Notes under the pieces: model-generated
The model's database searches: none
What the model was told of the DNA's origin: nothing
Seen by the model: the letters and a program-made list of their open reading frames with translations, nothing else
NCBI GenBank assembly: GCA_963205435.1
Contig: CAUJIV010000045.1
Coordinates: 1 to 53,995, forward strand
Direction of reading: 5' to 3'
Length of the DNA: 53,995 bases
Source: Pseudomonadota bacterium
GTDB lineage: Bacteria; Pseudomonadota; Gammaproteobacteria; Burkholderiales; Rhodocyclaceae
In this document: positions 25,263 to 36,762 of the stretch, piece after piece
Layout: the number at the start of each line of letters is the position of its first letter
Position numbering within the stretch: position 1 is the stretch's first letter
Position numbers and translations under genes: made by a program

Positions 25263-25643
25263 TCAGGCCAGCTGGACGGGGATCTTGTGGCGCTGGTTCA
25301 TGACGCGGTTGCGCGAGTCGACATAGACCAGGTTGGGCGCGAAGCCGGCCAGTTCTGCCTCGTCGTAGGCGGCATAGGTGGCGATGATGAGCAGGTCGCC
25401 GGGAGCGGCCCGCCGCGCCGCCGCGCCGTTCACCGAGATGATGCCGCTCGCCCGCTCGGCGGCGATGGCGTAGGTGGTGAAGCGCTCGCCGTTGTTGACG
25501 TTGTAGATGTCGATCTGCTGGTATTCGCGGATGTCGGCCGCGTCGAGCAGGTTCTGGTCGATCGCGCACGAGCCCTCGTAGTTCAGCTCGGAATGCGTCA
25601 CCGTCACGCGATGCAGCTTGGCTTTCAGCATGGTCCGTTGCAT
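25263..25643 (-). CDS. panD: Aspartate 1-decarboxylase
   Basis: Pyruvoyl enzyme making beta-alanine for pantothenate. The 126-aa proenzyme has the self-cleavage site in YEGSCAID (Gly-Ser near residues 24-28), [10 protein letters not shown] and [20 protein letters not shown]. The ATG at 25643 has GGAG 7 bp upstream; a second in-frame ATG (25631) is the more usual family start. It is the last gene of panB-panC-panD. Confidence 0.95.
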   Translation of the reverse strand: MQRTMLKAKLHRVTVTHSELNYEGSCAIDQNLLDAADIREYQQIDIYNVNNGERFTTYAIAAERASGIISVNGAAARRAAPGDLLIIATYAAYDEAELAGFAPNLVYVDSRNRVMNQRHKIPVQLA

Positions 25644-25739
25644 GGAGTCGCTCCTTTCTCAGTAGCCGTCAGGTTGCGGGCTGCTGCTCCCGCAATGAGC
25701 GCTGCTGGTGCACCGACGGCCTGGGCGCATGACGGTACC

Positions 25740-26702
<963 letters not shown>

Positions 26703-27527
26703 TCAATAACAATGCTCCGGGCCGGGAAAGCTGCCGTCCTTGACGGCAGCCACATAGGCCTTGACGGCGGCGTCGATGCTGCCCGCGCCGTCCATGAAAT
26801 TTTTGACGAAGCGCGCCGCCTTTCCCGGATAGACGCCCAGCATGTCGTGCAGCACCAGCACCTGGCCGTGGCAGTCGGCGCCGGCGCCGATGCCGATGGT
26901 GGCCATCGTCGCCAGCGAGCGGGTGATCGCCGCGGCGAGCGGCGCCGGCACCATCTCCAGCACCAGCAGCGCGGCGCCGGCCTGATCGAGGGCGAGGGCG
27001 TCTTGCCGCATCGTCTCGGCGGCCTCGGCGCTGCGGCCCTGGACGCGATAGCCGCCGAGCTGGTTCACCGACTGCGGCGTCAGGCCGACGTGAGCGCATA
27101 CCGGCACGCCGCGCTCGACGAGGAAGCGCACCGTCTCGGCCATGAAGGCGCCGCCCTCGAGCTTGACCATCTGGGCGCCGGCCGCCATCAGGGCGACGGC
27201 CGAGCGCATCGCCTGCGCCGGGCCCTCCTGGAAGCTGCCGAAGGGCATGTCGGCGATGAGGAAGGGACGACCCTGGCGGCCGAGGCCGCGGGCGACGCAG
27301 CCGACGTGGTAGGTCATCTGCTCGAGCGTCACCGGCAGGGTGCTGGCATGGCCCTGCAGCACGTTGCCGAGCGAGTCGCCGACGAGGAGGATGTCGGCGC
27401 CGCAGCGGTCGAGCAGCGCGGCGAAGCTCGAGTCGTAGCAGGTCAGCACGGCGATCTTCTCGTCCGCGGCGCGCATGCGCGCCAGCTCGGCGAGCGTGAC
27501 CGGCTTCGAGTTTTCGAGATAGCTCAT
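26703..27527 (-). CDS. panB: 3-methyl-2-oxobutanoate hydroxymethyltransferase
   Basis: First committed step of pantoate synthesis. The 274-aa protein has [30 protein letters not shown] (Mg binding), [33 protein letters not shown] and [18 protein letters not shown]. The order panB-panC-panD indicates one pathway unit. Confidence 0.96.
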   Translation of the reverse strand: MSYLENSKPVTLAELARMRAADEKIAVLTCYDSSFAALLDRCGADILLVGDSLGNVLQGHASTLPVTLEQMTYHVGCVARGLGRQGRPFLIADMPFGSFQEGPAQAMRSAVALMAAGAQMVKLEGGAFMAETVRFLVERGVPVCAHVGLTPQSVNQLGGYRVQGRSAEAAETMRQDALALDQAGAALLVLEMVPAPLAAAITRSLATMATIGIGAGADCHGQVLVLHDMLGVYPGKAARFVKNFMDGAGSIDAAVKAYVAAVKDGSFPGPEHCY

Positions 27528-27575
27528 GGCGGTGACAGCGGCTGGGATCGAGGCGACATGATAAACGCTGCGCGG

Positions 27576-27929
27576 TCAGGAGCGGAAGATGAAATAGACA
27601 GCGGCGAGGATGCAGAGGGCGGCCCACAGGTAATCGAGCTTGAGCGGCTGCTCCATGTAGAAGAGCACGAAGGGCGCGAAGACGGCCAGCGCGATCGCTT
27701 CCTGCAATATCTTCAGCTGCGGCAGCGACAGCTGCGTGGCGCCGATGCGGTTGGCCGGCACCTGCAGCAGGTATTCGAAGAGGGCGATGCCCCAGGAGAA
27801 GAGCGCGGCGATCCACCACGGCCGCTCGTTCAGGTTCTTGAGATGCGCGTACCAGGCAAAAGTCATGAAGACGTTCGATGCCGCCAGCAGCAGCGCGGCC
27901 TGGAAGACGACGGGAAGCTTGGGCAGCAT
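27576..27929 (-). CDS. DUF486 / DMT-superfamily small membrane protein
   Basis: 117-aa protein with four predicted helices and DUF486 features (FAWYAHLK, WWIAALFSWGIALFEYLLQVP, QLKILQEAI). Predicted transporter-like membrane protein of unknown substrate. Its start overlaps the folK stop (TGATG on the minus strand). Confidence 0.8.
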   Translation of the reverse strand: MLPKLPVVFQAALLLAASNVFMTFAWYAHLKNLNERPWWIAALFSWGIALFEYLLQVPANRIGATQLSLPQLKILQEAIALAVFAPFVLFYMEQPLKLDYLWAALCILAAVYFIFRS

Positions 27930-28417
27930 CAGGGCGGGCCGCTCTCGAGCCGGCGGATCCTCTGCCCGCGCAGCCCGTCGAGCAGCGCCGCGACCGGGCC
28001 GTGGCCAGGGATGGCCGCCCCGGGCGCGAGCTCCAGCAGCGGCAGGAGGACGAAGGCGCGCTCGTGCATGCGCGGATGCGGCAAGTTGAGGCGCGCCGTG
28101 GCGCGCGTTTCGTCGCCGTGCAGCAGCAGGTCGAGGTCGAGCGTGCGCGGCGCGTTGGGGAAGCTACGGCGGCGGCCGAAGCGCGCCTCGACGGCGAACA
28201 GTTCGTCGAGCAGGGCCTCGGCCTCGAGCCGCGTGTCGAGGGCGGCAACGGCGTTGATGAAGTCCGGCTGGCTTTTCAGGCCGACCGGCGCGCTGCGATA
28301 GAGCGAGGAGGCGCCGGCGAGCCGCGTCCGCGGCAACTCGGCCAGCGCGGCCAGCGCCGCGCGCACCGTGGCGAGCGGATCGCCGAGGTTGCTGCCGAGG
28401 GCGACGTAGCTGCGCAT
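27929..28417 (-). CDS. folK: 2-amino-4-hydroxy-6-hydroxymethyldihydropteridine pyrophosphokinase
   Basis: Folate pathway enzyme. The ATG at 28417 gives 162 aa starting YVALGSNLGDP. Other family marks are SSLYRSAPVG, QPDFINAVAALDT, RSFPNAPRTLDLDLLL and LPHPRMHERAFVLLPL. It lies 2 bp after pcnB, a common pairing. Confidence 0.95.
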   Translation of the reverse strand: MRSYVALGSNLGDPLATVRAALAALAELPRTRLAGASSLYRSAPVGLKSQPDFINAVAALDTRLEAEALLDELFAVEARFGRRRSFPNAPRTLDLDLLLHGDETRATARLNLPHPRMHERAFVLLPLLELAPGAAIPGHGPVAALLDGLRGQRIRRLESGPP

Positions 28418-28419
28418 GC

Positions 28420-29751
28420 TCACGCCTCCCCGTCCGCGCCGTCGCCGACCGGCTTGCGCCGGCCGCGCCGGCGGCGGCCGGGCTTCTTCTCCGGCGCGAG
28501 CATCGCCAGCCGCGCTTCCGTGCCGGCGTCGATGAAGCACCGCCACCAGTCGGCCAGTTCGCCATCGACTTCGCCGCTCTCGGCGCGCAGCAGCAGGAAG
28601 TCGAAGCCGGCACGGAAGCGCGGCTGCTCGACGACGCGCAGCGGCCGGCGGCCGGCGCGGTTCTCCAGCCGCGGCTGGAGGAGCCAGATTTCCTTGATGT
28701 CGGCGGCGATGCGGCGGGTGATGGCGAGCTTGCCGCCCTGCAGGTCGAGCACCTCGTCCATGGCGGCGTGGAGGGCGGGGATGGCCGCCTCGCCGGCCTG
28801 CTTTCGTGCCGCCCAGGCAGCCAGCACCTCGTGCCAGAGCAGGGTGGCGAAGAGGAAGCCGGGCGAGGCGCGCTTGCCGGCCTTGACGCGCGCGTCGGTG
28901 CTGGCGAGCGAAAGCCAGACGAAGCGCTCGCCGAGCGGCTGCTCCATGATGACGTCGAGCAGCGGCAGCAGGCCGTGGTGAAGTCCCTCTTCGCGCAGCT
29001 GGCGCAGGCAGGCGACGGCGTGGCCGGAGAGCAGCAGCTTGAGCATCTCGTCGAGCAGGCGCGCCGCCGGCACGTTCTCGAGCAGCGTCGCCATCTCGCG
29101 GATCGGCGCCCGCGCCGCCGGGGCGATGGTGAGGCCGAGCTTGGCGGCCAGGCGCACGGCACGCAGCATGCGCACCGGGTCCTCGCGATAGCGGCTGCGC
29201 GGGTCGCCGATCATGCGCAGGGCCTTCTCCTGCAGGTCGGCGACGCCGTGGTGATAGTCGGTGATGGTCTCGTCGGCCGGGTTGTAGTACAGCGCGTTGA
29301 TGGTGAAGTCGCGCCGCGCCGCGTCCTCGGCGATGCTGCCGAAGGCGTTGTCGCGCAGCACGCGGCCGTGCGTGTCCGTCTCGGTCTCGCTGCCGTTGGC
29401 GGCGCGGAAGGTGGACACCTCGATGGTTTCGCCGCCGGACATGACATGGACGATGCGGAAGCGGCGGCCGATGATGCGCGAGCGGCGGAACAGGGCGCGC
29501 ACCTGCTCGGGCGTGGCGTCGGTGGCGACGTCGAAATCCTTCGGCGCGATGCCGGCGAGGAGGTCGCGCACGGCGCCGCCGACGACGTAGGCGGCATGGC
29601 CGTGCTCCTGCAGGCGGGCGACGGTCTGGCGCGCTCCCGGCGAGACCGCCTCGCGGCGGATGCCATGGCGCTCGAACGGGATCAGCGCCGCCTCGCCGGC
29701 GGCCGCGGCGGGGGCCTTGCTGAAGACGCGGCGCAGCAGCTTGCGGATCAT
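28420..29751 (-). CDS. pcnB: Poly(A) polymerase PcnB
   Basis: 443-aa nucleotidyltransferase that adds poly(A) tails to RNA. The head domain shows YVVGGAVRDLL, PKDFDVATDATPEQV (catalytic Asp pair) and RRDFTINALYYN; the neck has RYREDPVRMLRAVRLAAKLG. The basic C-terminal tail (PGRRRRGRRK) is typical of PcnB and argues against a CCA-adding enzyme. Confidence 0.94.
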   Translation of the reverse strand: MIRKLLRRVFSKAPAAAAGEAALIPFERHGIRREAVSPGARQTVARLQEHGHAAYVVGGAVRDLLAGIAPKDFDVATDATPEQVRALFRRSRIIGRRFRIVHVMSGGETIEVSTFRAANGSETETDTHGRVLRDNAFGSIAEDAARRDFTINALYYNPADETITDYHHGVADLQEKALRMIGDPRSRYREDPVRMLRAVRLAAKLGLTIAPAARAPIREMATLLENVPAARLLDEMLKLLLSGHAVACLRQLREEGLHHGLLPLLDVIMEQPLGERFVWLSLASTDARVKAGKRASPGFLFATLLWHEVLAAWAARKQAGEAAIPALHAAMDEVLDLQGGKLAITRRIAADIKEIWLLQPRLENRAGRRPLRVVEQPRFRAGFDFLLLRAESGEVDGELADWWRCFIDAGTEARLAMLAPEKKPGRRRRGRRKPVGDGADGEA

Positions 29752-29797
29752 CGATCTACGTTTTTCGGAGGGCGCAATGATACAGCAGGAGACCGTC

Positions 29798-30460
29798 TCA
29801 CCTCAGGCTGATCACCGGCCAGCCCGCCTCGCGGGCGTGGCGCAGCAGGGTCGGGTCCGGGTCGACCGCCACGGGATGGCTGACGCTGGCCAGCAGCGGC
29901 AGGTCGTTGAGCGAGTCGCTGTAGAACCAGCTGCGCTCGAAATCGCCCCGGCCGCGGCCGAGCCCGGCCAGCCAGGCGTCGACGCGGGCGACCTTGCCCT
30001 CGCGGAAGCTCGGCGTGCCGCTGACGCGGCCGGTGAATTCCCCGCCGGCCTGCTCCGGCTCGGTGGCGATCAGGTGCTCGATGCCGAATTCGCGGGCGAT
30101 CGGCGCGGTGACGAAGCTGTTGGTGGCGGTGACGATGGCGGCGAGGGTGCCCTCGGCCTGGTGGCGGCGCACCAGCGCGCGGCCCTTCTCGGTGACCATC
30201 GGCAGGATGCGTGTCTGCATGAAGTCGGCGTGCCAGGCGTCGAGCAGGCGGCGCGGATGGCGCGCCAGCGGCTTCAGCTGGAAATCGAGGAAGGCATGTA
30301 TATCGAGCGTGCCGGCCTTGTACTGCTCGAAGAAGTCGCGGTTGCGCGCCTCGTAGACCTCGTGGTCGAGCACGCCTTGCGAGATCAGGTACTGGGCCCA
30401 CTCGAAATCGGAGTCGCCGGCGAGCAGGGTATTGTCGAGGTCGAAGAGCGCCAGGTCCAT
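29798..30460 (-). CDS. HAD-superfamily (SerB-like, subclass IB) phosphatase
   Basis: 220-aa hydrolase with catalytic LFDLDNTLLAGDSD at the N-terminus, a Thr/Ser motif (IVTATNSFV), and the Mg motif FYSDSLNDLPLL. Close to SerB/CicA-like phosphatases; the substrate cannot be told from sequence. The start overlaps the hda stop by one base. Confidence 0.88.
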   Translation of the reverse strand: MDLALFDLDNTLLAGDSDFEWAQYLISQGVLDHEVYEARNRDFFEQYKAGTLDIHAFLDFQLKPLARHPRRLLDAWHADFMQTRILPMVTEKGRALVRRHQAEGTLAAIVTATNSFVTAPIAREFGIEHLIATEPEQAGGEFTGRVSGTPSFREGKVARVDAWLAGLGRGRGDFERSWFYSDSLNDLPLLASVSHPVAVDPDPTLLRHAREAGWPVISLR

Positions 30461-31149
30461 CAGGCTCGGAATTCACGCTTGAGGCGGTCCAGGGTGTCCC
30501 TCAACAGCGGCAGGGTCACCGGCCGCTTGCGCTCGAGCGAGGCGTCGTCGAGCGCGTCGAGCAGGGCGATCAGCGAGGGCAGGTCGCGCGCGGCATGGCG
30601 CAGCATGTAGCCGGCGACCTCGTCGTCGATGCGCAGGCCGCGCTGGCCGGCCTGCTCGATCAGGCTGGCGACCTTTTCCTCGTCGCTGGGCGGCTGGACC
30701 TGATAGACGATGGCCTGGCCGATGCGCGTGCGCAGGTCCTCGCGCAGCGCCAGTTGCAGCGGCGGCGCCGGCCCGGAAAGGAGCAGGGCCAGGCCGGCGA
30801 GGCGGGCCGTGTTGAAGGTGCGGAAGAGGGCGATCTGGGCCTCTTCGCCGAGGCGGTCGACATCGTCGACGATGAGCAGGCCGCCGGGCGGCGCCGGCAG
30901 CTCGGCGCCGGCCTCCTCGCCGGTCAGCAGGACGACGCGCCGGCCCGCTGACGCGGCGGCGGACCGTGTCGCCTGCAACAGGTGGCTGCGGCCGCAGCCC
31001 GCCGGTCCCCACAGAAAGACGGCATCGAAGGCGTGCGGCAGCGCCAGGGCGCGCAGGCGCGCCAGCAGTTCGGCGTTGGCGCCGGCGATGAAGTTCTCCA
31101 GCGTCGGTTGCGGCTCGGGCCGGATGTCGAGGGTCAGTTGTCGGGGCAT
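30460..31149 (-). CDS. hda: DnaA regulatory inactivator Hda
   Basis: 229-aa DnaA-like AAA+ protein that promotes hydrolysis of DnaA-ATP with the sliding clamp. Residues 4-9 (QLTLDI) form the clamp-binding motif. It has the Hda-type P-loop variant WGPAGCGRSHLL, IVDDVDRL (Walker B) and an arginine-finger region near LREDLRTRIG. Confidence 0.9.
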   Translation of the reverse strand: MPRQLTLDIRPEPQPTLENFIAGANAELLARLRALALPHAFDAVFLWGPAGCGRSHLLQATRSAAASAGRRVVLLTGEEAGAELPAPPGGLLIVDDVDRLGEEAQIALFRTFNTARLAGLALLLSGPAPPLQLALREDLRTRIGQAIVYQVQPPSDEEKVASLIEQAGQRGLRIDDEVAGYMLRHAARDLPSLIALLDALDDASLERKRPVTLPLLRDTLDRLKREFRA

Positions 31150-31476
31150 CGGATTGTGGCCGCCGGCAGCGCCGTGCCGGGCGCGTCAAGGGCGGAATGC
31201 GTGGCACGAGCCGTCGGCTGGCGGCTTGGCCGGCTGTCGCGCGCGATGCAGCCCCGGCGTGGCCGGGCGCCGTGCCTTGCGCCGAGTTTGCGAGTCGTCA
31301 TGATGCCTGCCTGCATGCGGCGCTCCGCGCGGCGAACCCTGCCGGTGCCCTTGCGGTCGAAAGCGCCGATCTGCCACGAAGGCGCCGCATGCGCCAGTCG
31401 GGCGCGCGTGCGGACCATGGGATAGAATTCCGGCTTTGCGCGCGCAGCGCAACTTTATCACGAAGCGGACCGACCC
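31150..31476. other. 327-bp intergenic region, no gene seen
   Basis: Between divergent hda and purM. ORFs here look like frame shadows with Arg/Ala-rich composition. A TAGAAT -10 candidate is at 31423-31428; nothing else is recognised. Confidence 0.5.
31423..31428 (+). promoter_or_regulatory. Possible -10 (TAGAAT) of purM
   Basis: TAGAAT 48 bp before the TTG start at 31477; no clear -35. Confidence 0.3.
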
Positions 31477-32505
31477 TTGACCTCCCTGACCTATCGCGAC
31501 GCCGGCGTCGACATCGATGCCGGCGAGTCCCTCGTCGAGCGCATCAAGCCTTTCGCCCGGCGGACGCTGCGGCCCGAGGTGATGGCCGGCATCGGCGGCT
31601 TCGGCGCGCTGTTCGAGCTGCCGAAGAAATACCGCGAGCCGGTCCTCGTCGCCGGCACCGACGGCGTCGGCACCAAGCTCAAGCTGGCCTTCCAGCTGAA
31701 TCGCCATGACACGGTCGGCATCGACCTGGTGGCGATGAGCGTGAACGACGTCCTGGTGCAGGGCGCCGAGCCGCTGTTCTTCCTCGACTACTTCGCCTGC
31801 GGCCGCCTCGACGTGGACACGGCGGCGAGCGTGATCCAGGGCATCGCCCGCGGCTGCGAGCTGGCCGGCTGCGCCCTCATCGGCGGCGAGACGGCGGAGA
31901 TGCCGGGCATGTATCCGGACGGCGAGTACGACCTCGCCGGCTTCGCCGTCGGCGCGGTCGAGAAGTCGCGGATCATTGACGGCCGCGCCATCGCGCCGGG
32001 CGACGCCGTCATCGGCCTCGCCTCGAGCGGCGCGCATTCCAATGGCTTTTCGCTGGTGCGCCGCATCCTCGATCGGGCGCGACCCGACCTTGCCGCCGAC
32101 TTCGACGGCCGCCCGCTCGCCGACGCGCTGATGGCGCCGACGCGCATCTACGTCAAGCCCCTGCTGGCGCTGATGGCCGCGCTGCCGGTGAAGGGCCTCG
32201 CCCACATCACCGGCGGCGGCCTGCTCGACAACGTGCCGCGCATCCTCGGCGAAGGGCTGGCGGCCCGGCTCGAGCGCGCCGCCTGGCCGCGACTGTCGCT
32301 GTTCGACTGGCTGCAGCGCGAAGGCGGGGTGGCGGACGAGGAAATGCACCGCGTCTTCAATTGCGGCATCGGCATGGTCGTCGTCGTCGACCGGGCGCAG
32401 GAGGCAGCCGCGCTGCGCTTGCTGCGCGAGGCCGGCGAGACGGCCTGGACCATCGGCGCCATCGTCCGGCGCGAGGCCGGCCAGCCGCAGACTCTCGTCG
32501 CTTGA
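31477..32505 (+). CDS. purM: Phosphoribosylformylglycinamidine cyclo-ligase
   Basis: AIR synthetase of purine synthesis, 342 aa. The TTG at 31477 gives the family start [15 protein letters not shown]. Motifs include [61 protein letters not shown] and [15 protein letters not shown]. Confidence 0.95.
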   Translation: MTSLTYRDAGVDIDAGESLVERIKPFARRTLRPEVMAGIGGFGALFELPKKYREPVLVAGTDGVGTKLKLAFQLNRHDTVGIDLVAMSVNDVLVQGAEPLFFLDYFACGRLDVDTAASVIQGIARGCELAGCALIGGETAEMPGMYPDGEYDLAGFAVGAVEKSRIIDGRAIAPGDAVIGLASSGAHSNGFSLVRRILDRARPDLAADFDGRPLADALMAPTRIYVKPLLALMAALPVKGLAHITGGGLLDNVPRILGEGLAARLERAAWPRLSLFDWLQREGGVADEEMHRVFNCGIGMVVVVDRAQEAAALRLLREAGETAWTIGAIVRREAGQPQTLVA

Positions 32506-32570
32506 GCGTTGTCCGTCGGGCCGCCCCAAGGACAGCCATCGGCATGGAGCCGCACAGCGGCGAACGGGCG

Positions 32571-32597
32571 CCGCCCCCTTCCTCGGGAAGGGGGCGG
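32571..32597. repeat. Perfect GC-rich hairpin at the murI start
   Basis: Twelve-bp arms CCGCCCCCTTCC (32571-32582) and GGAAGGGGGCGG (32586-32597) with loop TCG. It ends exactly at the GTG candidate start of murI and its right arm could act as a ribosome site or, when folded, hide it. Confidence 0.7.
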
Positions 32598-33398
32598 GTG
32601 GAGGGCCCGGCGAGGCCGATCGGCGTCTTCGATTCCGGCGTCGGCGGTCTGACGGTGCTGCGCCATGTCCGCGCGGTGCTGCCGGCGGCGAACCTGCTCT
32701 ATGTCGCCGACTCGGCCCACGCGCCTTACGGCGACAAGTCCGCCGCCTTCATCGAGGCGCGCGCCCTGGCGATCGCCGAGTTCCTCGTCGAGCGCGGCGC
32801 CCGCGCCCTCGTCGTCGCCTGCAACACGGCGACGGCTGCAGCCATTACCGTCCTGCGCAGTCGCTTCGAGCTGCCCATCGTCGGCATGGAACCGGCGGTG
32901 AAGCCGGCGGCCGAGGCGACGCGCTCGGGCGTCATCGGCGTGCTGGCCACCAGCGGCACGCTGGAGAGCGGCAAGTTCGCCGAGCTGGTGCAAAGGCATG
33001 GCTCGCAGGCGCGCGTTCTCGTCCAGCCCTGCCCCGGACTGGTCGAGCGCATCGAGGCGGGCGATCTGGACGGGCCGCAGACGCGGTCGTTGCTGGCAGC
33101 CTGCGTCGAGCCGCTGCTGGCGGCCGGCGCCGACACCCTGGTGCTCGGTTGCACTCATTACCCCTTCCTCATGCCGCTCCTGCGGCAACTGGCCGGCCCG
33201 CGGGTGGCGATCATCGAGCCGGGTGCCGCCGTGGCGCGGCAACTGGCGCGGCGCCTTGCGGAAACGGGGGATGCCTTGGGAGAAGGCGAAGGGTCGGAGC
33301 GCTTCTACAGCAGCGCCGAACCGGCCCGGCTGGAAGCGCTGCTGCCTCGACTGTGGGGCCGCGCCGCGGCGGTGGCGCCGTTCGTCAGCGGCCGTTGA
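32598..33398 (+). CDS. murI: Glutamate racemase
   Basis: Makes D-glutamate for peptidoglycan. The GTG at 32598 gives 266 aa with PIGVFDSGVGGLTVLR seven residues in; the ATG at 32544 would add 18 residues read through a palindrome. Catalytic Cys residues lie in VVACNTATAAA and LGCTHYPFL; DSAHAPYGDKS is also typical. The 3' end overlaps the converging gene by 14 bp. Confidence 0.93.
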   Translation: MEGPARPIGVFDSGVGGLTVLRHVRAVLPAANLLYVADSAHAPYGDKSAAFIEARALAIAEFLVERGARALVVACNTATAAAITVLRSRFELPIVGMEPAVKPAAEATRSGVIGVLATSGTLESGKFAELVQRHGSQARVLVQPCPGLVERIEAGDLDGPQTRSLLAACVEPLLAAGADTLVLGCTHYPFLMPLLRQLAGPRVAIIEPGAAVARQLARRLAETGDALGEGEGSERFYSSAEPARLEALLPRLWGRAAAVAPFVSGR

Positions 33399-33996
33399 AG
33401 GCCTTCAGGCAGTCTTTCAGGGTGCTGCCGGCGCTGCCGGCACGCAGGGTGCAGTCGATGGAATTGGCGGTCCGGGAAGCCTGCTCGCCACTGCCGGCTG
33501 GCTTGGCAGAACCAGGATTGTCACCGGCCTGCAGGCGGGCCAGGTCCGCCTGGGCGATGGCGAGGCGGTTTTCCGCCTCCACGCGCCGGATTTGTTCCTC
33601 CTCGAGCTTTTTGCGGCCCTCCAGCATCTGCTTGTCATGACCGGACAGCTGGGTCTTAAGGCGGGCGGTTTCGCCCTGCGCCGCCTGCAGCGCCGCCGCC
33701 TGCTCGGCGAGTGCGTGCGCGGTGAGTCCGTAGGCAACGCCCGCGCCGGCGGCGATGCCGGCCAGCAGCACGATGGCGTAGGGCAGCAGGCGCAGTTCCG
33801 CTTTCGCGCCAGCGGCTGCTTCATCCGCACTGCCGGAGGCTTCCTCCTCCCCGGAAGGTTGGGCCTCGCGGCGATCCTGCCAGCGCTGCCATAACAGCAA
33901 GGGGAAGGCCAACAACCGCTTCAGGCGGATGACCGTGTTCGATCGTCGTGCGGCCGCCAGCGGAGGGGCGTCTGCAGTTTCTTCGGCCGTGCTCAA
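33385..33996 (-). CDS. Membrane-anchored coiled-coil protein of unknown function
   Basis: 203-aa protein with an N-terminal cytosolic tail, one membrane helix (about 71-92, LLPYAIVLLAGIAAGAGVAYG) and a coiled coil (about 95-155) rich in Glu/Gln/Leu. Two Cys near the C-terminus (IDCTLR, LKDCLKAF) could form a disulfide. No family recognised. Confidence 0.65.
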   Translation of the reverse strand: MSTAEETADAPPLAAARRSNTVIRLKRLLAFPLLLWQRWQDRREAQPSGEEEASGSADEAAAGAKAELRLLPYAIVLLAGIAAGAGVAYGLTAHALAEQAAALQAAQGETARLKTQLSGHDKQMLEGRKKLEEEQIRRVEAENRLAIAQADLARLQAGDNPGSAKPAGSGEQASRTANSIDCTLRAGSAGSTLKDCLKAFNGR

Positions 33997-34028
33997 TCCG
34001 TTCTCCGTCAGGATCCTCGATCAGACGA

Positions 34029-35006
34029 TTAACGGCGCTCGCCAGCGGAAACTTGAGCCAGCGCCCGCTCCACTGCCGCCGCGACCTGCCTGGCAGCGTC
34101 GGCAGCGAGGCAGTCAAAACGTTCTAGGCCGGGCCAGCCGCGCAGCCAGGTCAGCTGGCGCTTGGCCAGCTGGCGGCTGGCGGCGATGCCTTTTTCGCGC
34201 AGTTCCTGCGGGCCGATGGCGCCTTCCAGAAAGCTCCAGGCCTGGCGGTAGCCGACGCAGCGCATCGCCGGCAGGGCGGCGTGCAGCCGGTACTCGCGGC
34301 GCAGCCGCTGCAACTCCTCCATCAAGCCGGCCGCCAGCATGGCATCGAAGCGGCGGGCGATGCGCTCGTGCAGGGCGGATCGCAGCGAAGGCAGCAGGGC
34401 GAGCTGGATCGGCCGATAGGGCAGGCCGGCCGAGCTGCGGCGTGCCAGGCTGGCCGCCAGTGGCGCTCCGGTCAGGCGCACCACCTCCAGCGCGCGCTGG
34501 ATGCGCTGGGCGTCGCCGGGCTCGAGGCGCGCCGCCGCTGCCGGATCGAGCCGGGCGAGTTCGGCGTGCAGCGCTGGCCAGCCGCGCCGCGCCGCCTCGG
34601 CGTCGATCTCGCGGCGCAAGCCGGCGTCGGCCGGCGGCAGGTCGGAGAGGCCCTCAATGAGCGCCTTGAAGTAGAGCAGGGTGCCGCCGACGAGCAACGG
34701 GATCCGGCCGCGCGCCGTGATCTCGCCCATCGCGCGCAGGGCGTCATCGCGGAAGCGCGCCGCCGAATAGGCTTCTTCCGGGGTGACCAGATCGATCAGG
34801 TGGTGTGGAAATTTTTCCCGCGTGGCGCGATCCGGCTTGGCCGTGCCGATGTCCATACCGATGAAGACCTGGGCCGAATCGACGCTGACGATCTCCAGCG
34901 GGAAGCGGGTGGCTAGCGCCAGGGCCACCTCGGTCTTGCCGCTGGCGGTGGGCCCCATGAGGAACAGGGCGGGCGGCAGCGGCGGCGCGGGACGGCTAGC
35001 GGCCAC
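34029..35006 (-). CDS. miaA: tRNA dimethylallyltransferase
   Basis: Adds the isopentenyl group to A37 of tRNAs. The 325-aa protein has the P-loop [59 protein letters not shown] and [14 protein letters not shown]. It overlaps the end of mutL by 11 bp. Confidence 0.95.
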   Translation of the reverse strand: MAASRPAPPLPPALFLMGPTASGKTEVALALATRFPLEIVSVDSAQVFIGMDIGTAKPDRATREKFPHHLIDLVTPEEAYSAARFRDDALRAMGEITARGRIPLLVGGTLLYFKALIEGLSDLPPADAGLRREIDAEAARRGWPALHAELARLDPAAAARLEPGDAQRIQRALEVVRLTGAPLAASLARRSSAGLPYRPIQLALLPSLRSALHERIARRFDAMLAAGLMEELQRLRREYRLHAALPAMRCVGYRQAWSFLEGAIGPQELREKGIAASRQLAKRQLTWLRGWPGLERFDCLAADAARQVAAAVERALAQVSAGERR

Positions 35007-36717
35007 GCAGGAACAGCCGGTCGAGCTCGTCCATCGAAAGCTGCGCCCAGGTCGGCCGGCCGTGGTTGCACTGGCCGGCGCGCTCGGTTTCCTCCATCTG
35101 CCGCAGCAGGGCGTTCATTTCGGGCAGGCTGAGCGCGCGACGGGCGCGCACGGCGCCGTGGCAGGCCAGGGTGGCGAGCAATTCGTCGCGCCGCGCCTCG
35201 GCGGCGCGGCTGGAGCCGAGCCGGCCGAGGTCGGCGAGCAGCGAGCGCACGAGTTCCTCCAGCGGCGCGCCGGCGAGCAGGGTCGGCACGGCGCGAACGG
35301 CCAGCTCTCGCGGCCCGGCCGCGGCGATGGCGAAGCCGAGGGCGTCGAGCGCCACGGCGTGCTCCTCGACTACGGCCATTTCCTCGCCGCTGGCCGACAG
35401 CACCAGCGGCACCAGCAGCGACTGGCGTGACGGCTGTCCTTCGAGCTGCGCCTTCAGCCTTTCGTAGAGGATGCGCTCGTGGGCGGCGTGCATGTCGACG
35501 AGGACGAGGCCGGCGGCATTCTGCGCCAGGATGTAGATGCCGTGCAGCTGGGCGAGGGCGAAGCCGAGCGGCGGCGAGGCCGCCGATTCCGGCGGCAGCG
35601 GCGCCGGCGCGCCGGCGCTGACGAAGTCGAAATAGGCCGCCAGCGGCTGTTCGATGCCGAGCGGCTGCTGCGCGACCGCGCCGGTGAAAGCCGACTCTTG
35701 CGGCGACGAGACGGCAGTCGGGGTGGCCGCGGCCGTCTGCGCCAGCGGCTCAGCCAGCGCGCGCTGCAGCGCGTGGAAGACGAACTGGTGCACGGCGCGG
35801 CCGTCGCGAAAGCGCAGCTCGGTCTTGGCTGGATGCACATTGACATCGACGCCGCGCGGGTCGAGCTCGAGGAACAGCGCGTAGGCCGGCTGGCGGCCGC
35901 CGTGGAGGACGTCGGCATAGGCTTCGCGCGCGGCGTGGGCGAGCAGCCGGTCGCGCACGAAGCGCCCGTTGACATAGAAATACTGCATGTCGGCGCGGCT
36001 GCGCGAGAAGGCTGGTAGCCCGGCGAGGCCGCTCAGGCGCAGATCGCCGGCGGCGGCCTCGACGCGGCGCGAGCGGGCGGCGAATTCGGCGCCGAGGACA
36101 TCGGCTGCGCGCTGCGACGCCTCGCCCGCCGGCAGCTGCAGGGTGACGCGGCCGTTGTGCTGCAGGACGAAGGCCGTCCGCGGATGGGCCAGCGCGATGC
36201 GCCGCAGCGCCTCCTCGCAGTGGGCGTATTCGGTCTGCGCGCTCTTCAGGAACTTGCGCCGCGCCGGCGTGTTGAAGTAGAGCGCGTCGACCTCGATCAG
36301 CGTGCCCGCGGCGAGCGCCGTCGGCGCGACCTCGCCGTCCGGCCCGATGCGCCAGGCATGCGTCGCTTCGCGCGGCCGGCTGGCCAGGCTGAGCTGCGCC
36401 ACCGAGGCGATGGCGGCGAGCGCCTCGCCGCGGAAGCCGAGCGAGGCGACGCCCTCGAGATCCTCGAGCGAGGCGATCTTGCTGGTGGCGTGGCGGGCGA
36501 GCGCCAGCGGCAGTTCCTCGCGTGGAATGCCGCAGCCGTCGTCGAGGATGCGGATCTGCCGCGCGCCGCCCTCGAGCAGTTGCACGGCGATGCTGCGGGC
36601 GCCGGCGTCGAGGCTGTTCTCGAGCAGTTCCTTCACCACCGAGGCGGGGCGCTCGACCACCTCGCCGGCGGCGATCTGGCTGACGAGAAGGTCGGGCAGG
36701 GGGCGGATCGAAGGCAT
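34996..36717 (-). CDS. mutL: DNA mismatch repair protein MutL
   Basis: 573-aa GHKL ATPase with [26 protein letters not shown] and HATSKI in the N-terminal half. The C-terminal domain carries [12 protein letters not shown] and CNHGRPT, like the metal-dependent endonuclease of MutL from organisms without MutH. The ATG at 36717 is chosen because [18 protein letters not shown] is the usual start. Confidence 0.95.
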   Translation of the reverse strand: MPSIRPLPDLLVSQIAAGEVVERPASVVKELLENSLDAGARSIAVQLLEGGARQIRILDDGCGIPREELPLALARHATSKIASLEDLEGVASLGFRGEALAAIASVAQLSLASRPREATHAWRIGPDGEVAPTALAAGTLIEVDALYFNTPARRKFLKSAQTEYAHCEEALRRIALAHPRTAFVLQHNGRVTLQLPAGEASQRAADVLGAEFAARSRRVEAAAGDLRLSGLAGLPAFSRSRADMQYFYVNGRFVRDRLLAHAAREAYADVLHGGRQPAYALFLELDPRGVDVNVHPAKTELRFRDGRAVHQFVFHALQRALAEPLAQTAAATPTAVSSPQESAFTGAVAQQPLGIEQPLAAYFDFVSAGAPAPLPPESAASPPLGFALAQLHGIYILAQNAAGLVLVDMHAAHERILYERLKAQLEGQPSRQSLLVPLVLSASGEEMAVVEEHAVALDALGFAIAAAGPRELAVRAVPTLLAGAPLEELVRSLLADLGRLGSSRAAEARRDELLATLACHGAVRARRALSLPEMNALLRQMEETERAGQCNHGRPTWAQLSMDELDRLFLRGR

Positions 36718-36762
36718 CTTTTGCTGGCCGGCTGCAGGGCGCAACTGTATCATGGCGCCCTC

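Noticed and set aside
31150-31476. A small gene between hda and purM
   Set aside because: Frames here are rich in Arg/Ala without motifs or ribosome sites; I treat it as intergenic.
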